In this document: positions 5,173 to 7,824 of the stretch, one piece after another
Layout of the letters: every line of letters begins with the position of its first letter
Position numbering within the stretch: position 1 is the stretch's first letter
Assembly: GCA_019694835.1 (NCBI GenBank)
Contig: JAIBBE010000249.1
Span: forward strand, 1-7,824
Direction: 5' to 3'
DNA length: 7,824 bases
From: Fimbriimonadaceae bacterium
GTDB lineage: Bacteria; Armatimonadota; Fimbriimonadia; Fimbriimonadales; Fimbriimonadaceae
Notes under the pieces: generated by a model
What the model saw: only the letters and a program-made list of their open reading frames with translations
What the model was told of the DNA's origin: nothing
Database searches by the model: none
Made by a program: the position numbers and the translations under genes

Positions 5173-7631
5173 GACCCGTTAGAGCCTTCCTGATGTTGCA
5201 GGGGCCGGATCAAGGCTGCGACGTGTCCGTTCATCGTGACCTGGAGTCGGTCCAGGAGGCGTGGCGAACGCGTTCCTCCGCACGCTCCTCTGGCGTACTT
5301 CATGTCTCGTTTGTTCGTCCGCACGAGGAAGATTTTGCCGCCACGCTGTCTCGGTACCCTGGCCGGCTGCTCATCTCGTCGGCTGCGGCGGGCGCATTGC
5401 CTGACGACCTTGTCGTGTCGCTCAGGCCGGTCGCGGAGCCGGGTGCAAAGACGCTTTATTTGGCGCCGGCGGGGTGGGGTGCAGATGGGATTGACCCGGA
5501 TGGTCCTTTGAGTGGGGCAGATTCTGAGGTGGGCGATTCACATTGCGAGACGGGCCGCGTGACGGGAATGCAGGTGCCACACTCGCAGGACGCGACTCCA
5601 TCCGCCCAGATGGAAGCCCTCTTCTTACAAGGGGTTGCCTTGGCTGATACGCGGCCTGAGGATGTAATCAACGCTCTGCGGTTCGCCCCGGAATGGCTTC
5701 TCGCCCTGCCAACTCATACATTGGACCTCTCCGCCAGGCCGAAGCGTGTCCTCCGGGAGCAGAAGATCTCTACTATCGGCGATCTCGCGTCGTATTCGGC
5801 CTCCGAGGTACTTCGATTCCACACACTCGGCCAGAAGTCGTTTAATGAGATCGCCTCTCGCGTTGCTGCGACATATGAGCGGGGTGCTGGGGGCGATCTG
5901 GAGGGTATCGAGAAGGCTGGTGCGGACGGGCCCGTTCGTCGGGGCGGCTCCCAAGCATTTCGGTCCTTCGGCCAAGCTCTTACCAAGGCGCTCGCGGATC
6001 TTCCGGAACGCGATATGCAGATAATGGGTCTCCGAATGGGCATCACTGTGGAGCCCATGACCTTGGAGGCCGTCGCAAAGCACTTCGGGCTCACTCGTGA
6101 GGGCATCCGACAAGTCGAGATCCGTTGCATGAGGCGGTTTATCTCGGCCAGATGGATCGCGGAGATCCCCGCGAGGCTCGCCCAGATCTTGGACGGTCGC
6201 CGTGATCCATTGCCTTTCGTGGCTCTGGACATCCTCGATCCCTGGTTTGAAGGGGCGGTAGGGCGCCTCACCACATTTGAGTACATCTTGGATCGCGAGA
6301 CCTCGGCTCAGTTTGGCAAGTTCTATGTGTTGAGGCTCGGTCCGCAGGAATTCGTGTCTAGGCTTAGCCAGGAGCGTTGGGACGATTGCGTCCGTGTGGG
6401 CAGGAGCCTTCTGGCGGGGCTCGTCGGAAGGAGGGTTCCGCGAGAGGATGCGAAGTGTCTGGTTGAGGGCCTCTTAACGGGTGATGGCGAAGAGTTGCGA
6501 TCGGAGCTATGGGACGCCGTCTCCGCGTCTGCTCGCTTTGTCGCTGAGGGGGGGGTCGAGAGGCTCCTGAGCGTCGGCCGTGGGGCCGAGCCCGTCGTGG
6601 AGGCGATTCTGGCCGCAGCGGAAGAGCCTCTCCACTACATCGAGATCCATAGACGGGCCCTTGCGGCGGGTGAGAGCCTCGATGTGCGCAATGTGCGCAA
6701 CGCGGCCAGTTCCGTCGGCCTACTGTTCGGGCGGGGCATCTATGGCGTTGCACGACACTTGGCGATGTCGAAGGCGACTCGGCGGCAGATAGTCTTGGAG
6801 GTTGAGGACATAATTTCGAGCTCGCCTGCAGATAGACAATGGCACGCCGCAGAGCTGTGCCGAGGATTAGCTGACCGATCAGCCGACCTGGGGTGCGCGG
6901 TTGACCAGTACACCCTCTCGATTGTCTTGCGAGAATCTGGGGCGCTCTCCTATCTCGGTCGCCACGTATGGGTCGCCGGTCAAGTCCCGGTGGCGCGTGT
7001 CGATCTGGGTCAAGCGATTCACTCGATACTGGTCGAGTCCGGTCACCCCCTGTCCACCGATGAGATTAGAGATCGATTGTCCGTGGAACGTGGCATCAGT
7101 GACTACTTCCAGATCCATCCAGAGGGCGATGTCGTCAGGCTGGGTGCCGCAAGATGGGGTCTCGTTAGCCGGGACGTTCCATTTTCTGCGAGTGATGTAG
7201 GCAAGATCACGGCCGCTCTGTGGCGAAGCCTGGCCACCAGGGGACGTGGAATTCACGTGACCGAGATTGCGGAGGCGCTCGCCGACTCCCTACCTCCCAC
7301 TGCGCCGGGATTCGATCCAGAGATATTTCTGGGACTTGCGCGCAAGGTGTCGGGTCTTTCGGTCAGCCCAAGTGGATATGTCTATCTGACAGAATGGGGC
7401 GAGCCAAGGCGCCTGAGCGTGTCAGAGGCAATCGCTACGGCGTTGCGGGAGGCAGGACCCAATGGATTACCGGCGGATGAAGCGGCTTCGAGAGCCGAGA
7501 CCCTGCTCGGGCGTTCGATTTTGAAGGCACGCGGTGGGCTGCCGTTTCGCGGTGCGGGGGCATCCTTTGACGAAGTAAGGCAAGTGTGGAAGCTCGACGA
7601 TGTCGAATCCCAAGATTCTGAGGACGATTGA
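5169..7631 (+). CDS. RNAP alpha-CTD / sigma region-4 / multi-winged-helix protein (820 aa)
   Basis: This is a large soluble DNA-binding protein with no catalytic motif I can see. Residues 1-140 are unrecognised, and 103-150 looks like a flexible linker. Residues 184-235 resemble the RNA polymerase alpha C-terminal domain (LDLSARPKRVL, IGDLASYS, LGQKSFNEI). R190, K223 and S224 align with E. coli alpha R265, K298 and S299. Residues 272-325 resemble sigma-70 region 4 (MTLEAVAKHFGLTREGIRQVE), with R310, E311, R314 and Q315 matching sigma-70 R584, E585, R588 and Q589; G312 replaces R586. Residues 330-470 are unassigned. Several winged-helix segments follow: about 473-531 is HARE-HTH-like (EEPLHYIEIHRRALA, then GRGIYGVARHL), and weaker ones lie at about 540-605, 612-668, 676-741 and 748-810. 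The tail is acidic (QDSEDD). GTG 5169 overlaps the previous stop and has no SD, so it depends on coupling; ATG 5193 is the alternative. I infer DNA sensing or transcriptional control for the system. No sigma region 2 is seen, so it should not open promoters. Confidence 0.85.
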   Translation: MRPVRAFLMLQGPDQGCDVSVHRDLESVQEAWRTRSSARSSGVLHVSFVRPHEEDFAATLSRYPGRLLISSAAAGALPDDLVVSLRPVAEPGAKTLYLAPAGWGADGIDPDGPLSGADSEVGDSHCETGRVTGMQVPHSQDATPSAQMEALFLQGVALADTRPEDVINALRFAPEWLLALPTHTLDLSARPKRVLREQKISTIGDLASYSASEVLRFHTLGQKSFNEIASRVAATYERGAGGDLEGIEKAGADGPVRRGGSQAFRSFGQALTKALADLPERDMQIMGLRMGITVEPMTLEAVAKHFGLTREGIRQVEIRCMRRFISARWIAEIPARLAQILDGRRDPLPFVALDILDPWFEGAVGRLTTFEYILDRETSAQFGKFYVLRLGPQEFVSRLSQERWDDCVRVGRSLLAGLVGRRVPREDAKCLVEGLLTGDGEELRSELWDAVSASARFVAEGGVERLLSVGRGAEPVVEAILAAAEEPLHYIEIHRRALAAGESLDVRNVRNAASSVGLLFGRGIYGVARHLAMSKATRRQIVLEVEDIISSSPADRQWHAAELCRGLADRSADLGCAVDQYTLSIVLRESGALSYLGRHVWVAGQVPVARVDLGQAIHSILVESGHPLSTDEIRDRLSVERGISDYFQIHPEGDVVRLGAARWGLVSRDVPFSASDVGKITAALWRSLATRGRGIHVTEIAEALADSLPPTAPGFDPEIFLGLARKVSGLSVSPSGYVYLTEWGEPRRLSVSEAIATALREAGPNGLPADEAASRAETLLGRSILKARGGLPFRGAGASFDEVRQVWKLDDVESQDSEDD

Positions 7632-7824
7632 GGTTACTGTCGATGCACCGAGGCTATGAAGGTCGAGAACTAGCCACGGGCCGCGAGGCTCCACCGTCGT
7701 GAACGAGTGAGCGTAAGCGAAACGAGGGCGCTGTTGCCAGTTAATTCGCGCGGTGGCGGTGCGGGGTGGGCGACGGGGAGTCGTGGTTCCGGAGCAGGGG
7801 TCGCGCGTGGCGCCGCTTCCGAGG
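7632..7824. other. Downstream non-coding, G-rich tail
   Basis: No gene can be supported in these 193 bases. A small hairpin is possible at 7679-7690: GGCC and GGCT around a GCGA tetraloop, with one G-T pair. ACGG (7676-7679) and CCGT (7694-7697) could extend it around an unpaired bulge, at the cost of the innermost pair. No T run follows, so a terminator call would be weak. Two near-copies of ACGAG followed by GCG lie at 7703-7713 and 7722-7730. From about 7750 the strand is strongly G-rich, like the clpB end of the window. An open frame from GTG 7753 to the window edge and a minus-strand frame ending at 7741 (TAA) are both too short to judge. Confidence 0.55.

Noticed and set aside
5714..6286. 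190-aa minus-strand open frame
   Set aside because: It lies opposite the alpha-CTD/sigma4 coding region, whose protein motifs are clear. Its own translation is Arg/Ser/Pro-rich without domains.
5169..7631. Calling the last protein a true sigma factor
   Set aside because: Only region 4 is recognisable. No region 2 (-10 melting, core binding) is seen, and the protein is far larger, with an alpha-CTD-like domain and many winged helices.
7467..7694. Minus-strand open frame over the end of the 820-aa gene, open to the window's right edge
   Set aside because: It overlaps a well-supported gene, shows no recognisable motif and looks like an antisense shadow typical of GC-rich DNA.
7676..7697. Hairpin GGCC-GCGA-GGCT as an intrinsic terminator
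   Set aside because: The stem is short with a bulge and no T run follows, so it is noted only as possible structure.
1..7824. CRISPR array, tRNA, rRNA, insertion sequence or integrase
   Set aside because: I looked for regular repeats, cloverleaf-like segments, terminal inverted repeats and recombinase motifs and found none that stand up.

Overview
This 7.8-kb window comes from a high-GC bacterium. It opens with the last 100 codons of the chaperone gene clpB. By codon use (almost only G/C-ending codons, Arg always CGN) the host could be a myxobacterium-like deltaproteobacterium or another high-GC phylum; the sequence does not decide this. A five-gene, single-strand operon fills almost all the rest (484-7631). 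Its codon use is visibly more relaxed (TTA, ATA, AGA and CTA codons occur), which suggests an accessory cassette set beside a core gene.

Layout: (1) 3-305, C-terminal end of ClpB. (2) 306-483, non-coding gap with a -10-like hexamer placed so that the operon mRNA could start at or next to the first ATG. (3) 484-2607, a 707-aa protein joining a phospholipase-D-like nuclease domain to an SF2 (XPB/Res-type) helicase. (4) 2604-2804, a 66-aa protein of unknown function. (5) 2801-4789, a 662-aa SMC/Rad50-type ATPase with a CxxC zinc hook and the FDGE and DTPxGRLD signatures of DndD. (6) 4786-5172, a 128-aa protein in the position DndE takes after DndD, but not clearly DndE. (7) 5169-7631, an 820-aa protein with an RNA polymerase alpha-CTD-like domain, a sigma-70 region-4-like domain and a series of winged-helix (HARE-like) segments. 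(8) 7632-7824, a G-rich tail with no supportable gene.

All four internal junctions are 4-base stop/start overlaps (ATGA, GTGA, ATGA, GTGA), so the five proteins are almost certainly made together and probably form one system. The composition (helicase-nuclease, DNA-structure-sensing ATPase, two small adaptors, large multi-domain DNA-binding protein) fits a DNA-targeting conflict or anti-phage system related to the DndD branch of Dnd. No DndC sulfurtransferase, methyltransferase or other modification enzyme is visible here, so it is unlikely to be a phosphorothioation system. The most novel part is the last protein. It puts the two promoter-reading modules of RNA polymerase in one chain and keeps most of their known DNA-contact residues, but I see no sigma region 2. 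The defence role is inferred from composition only; nothing in the sequence proves it.
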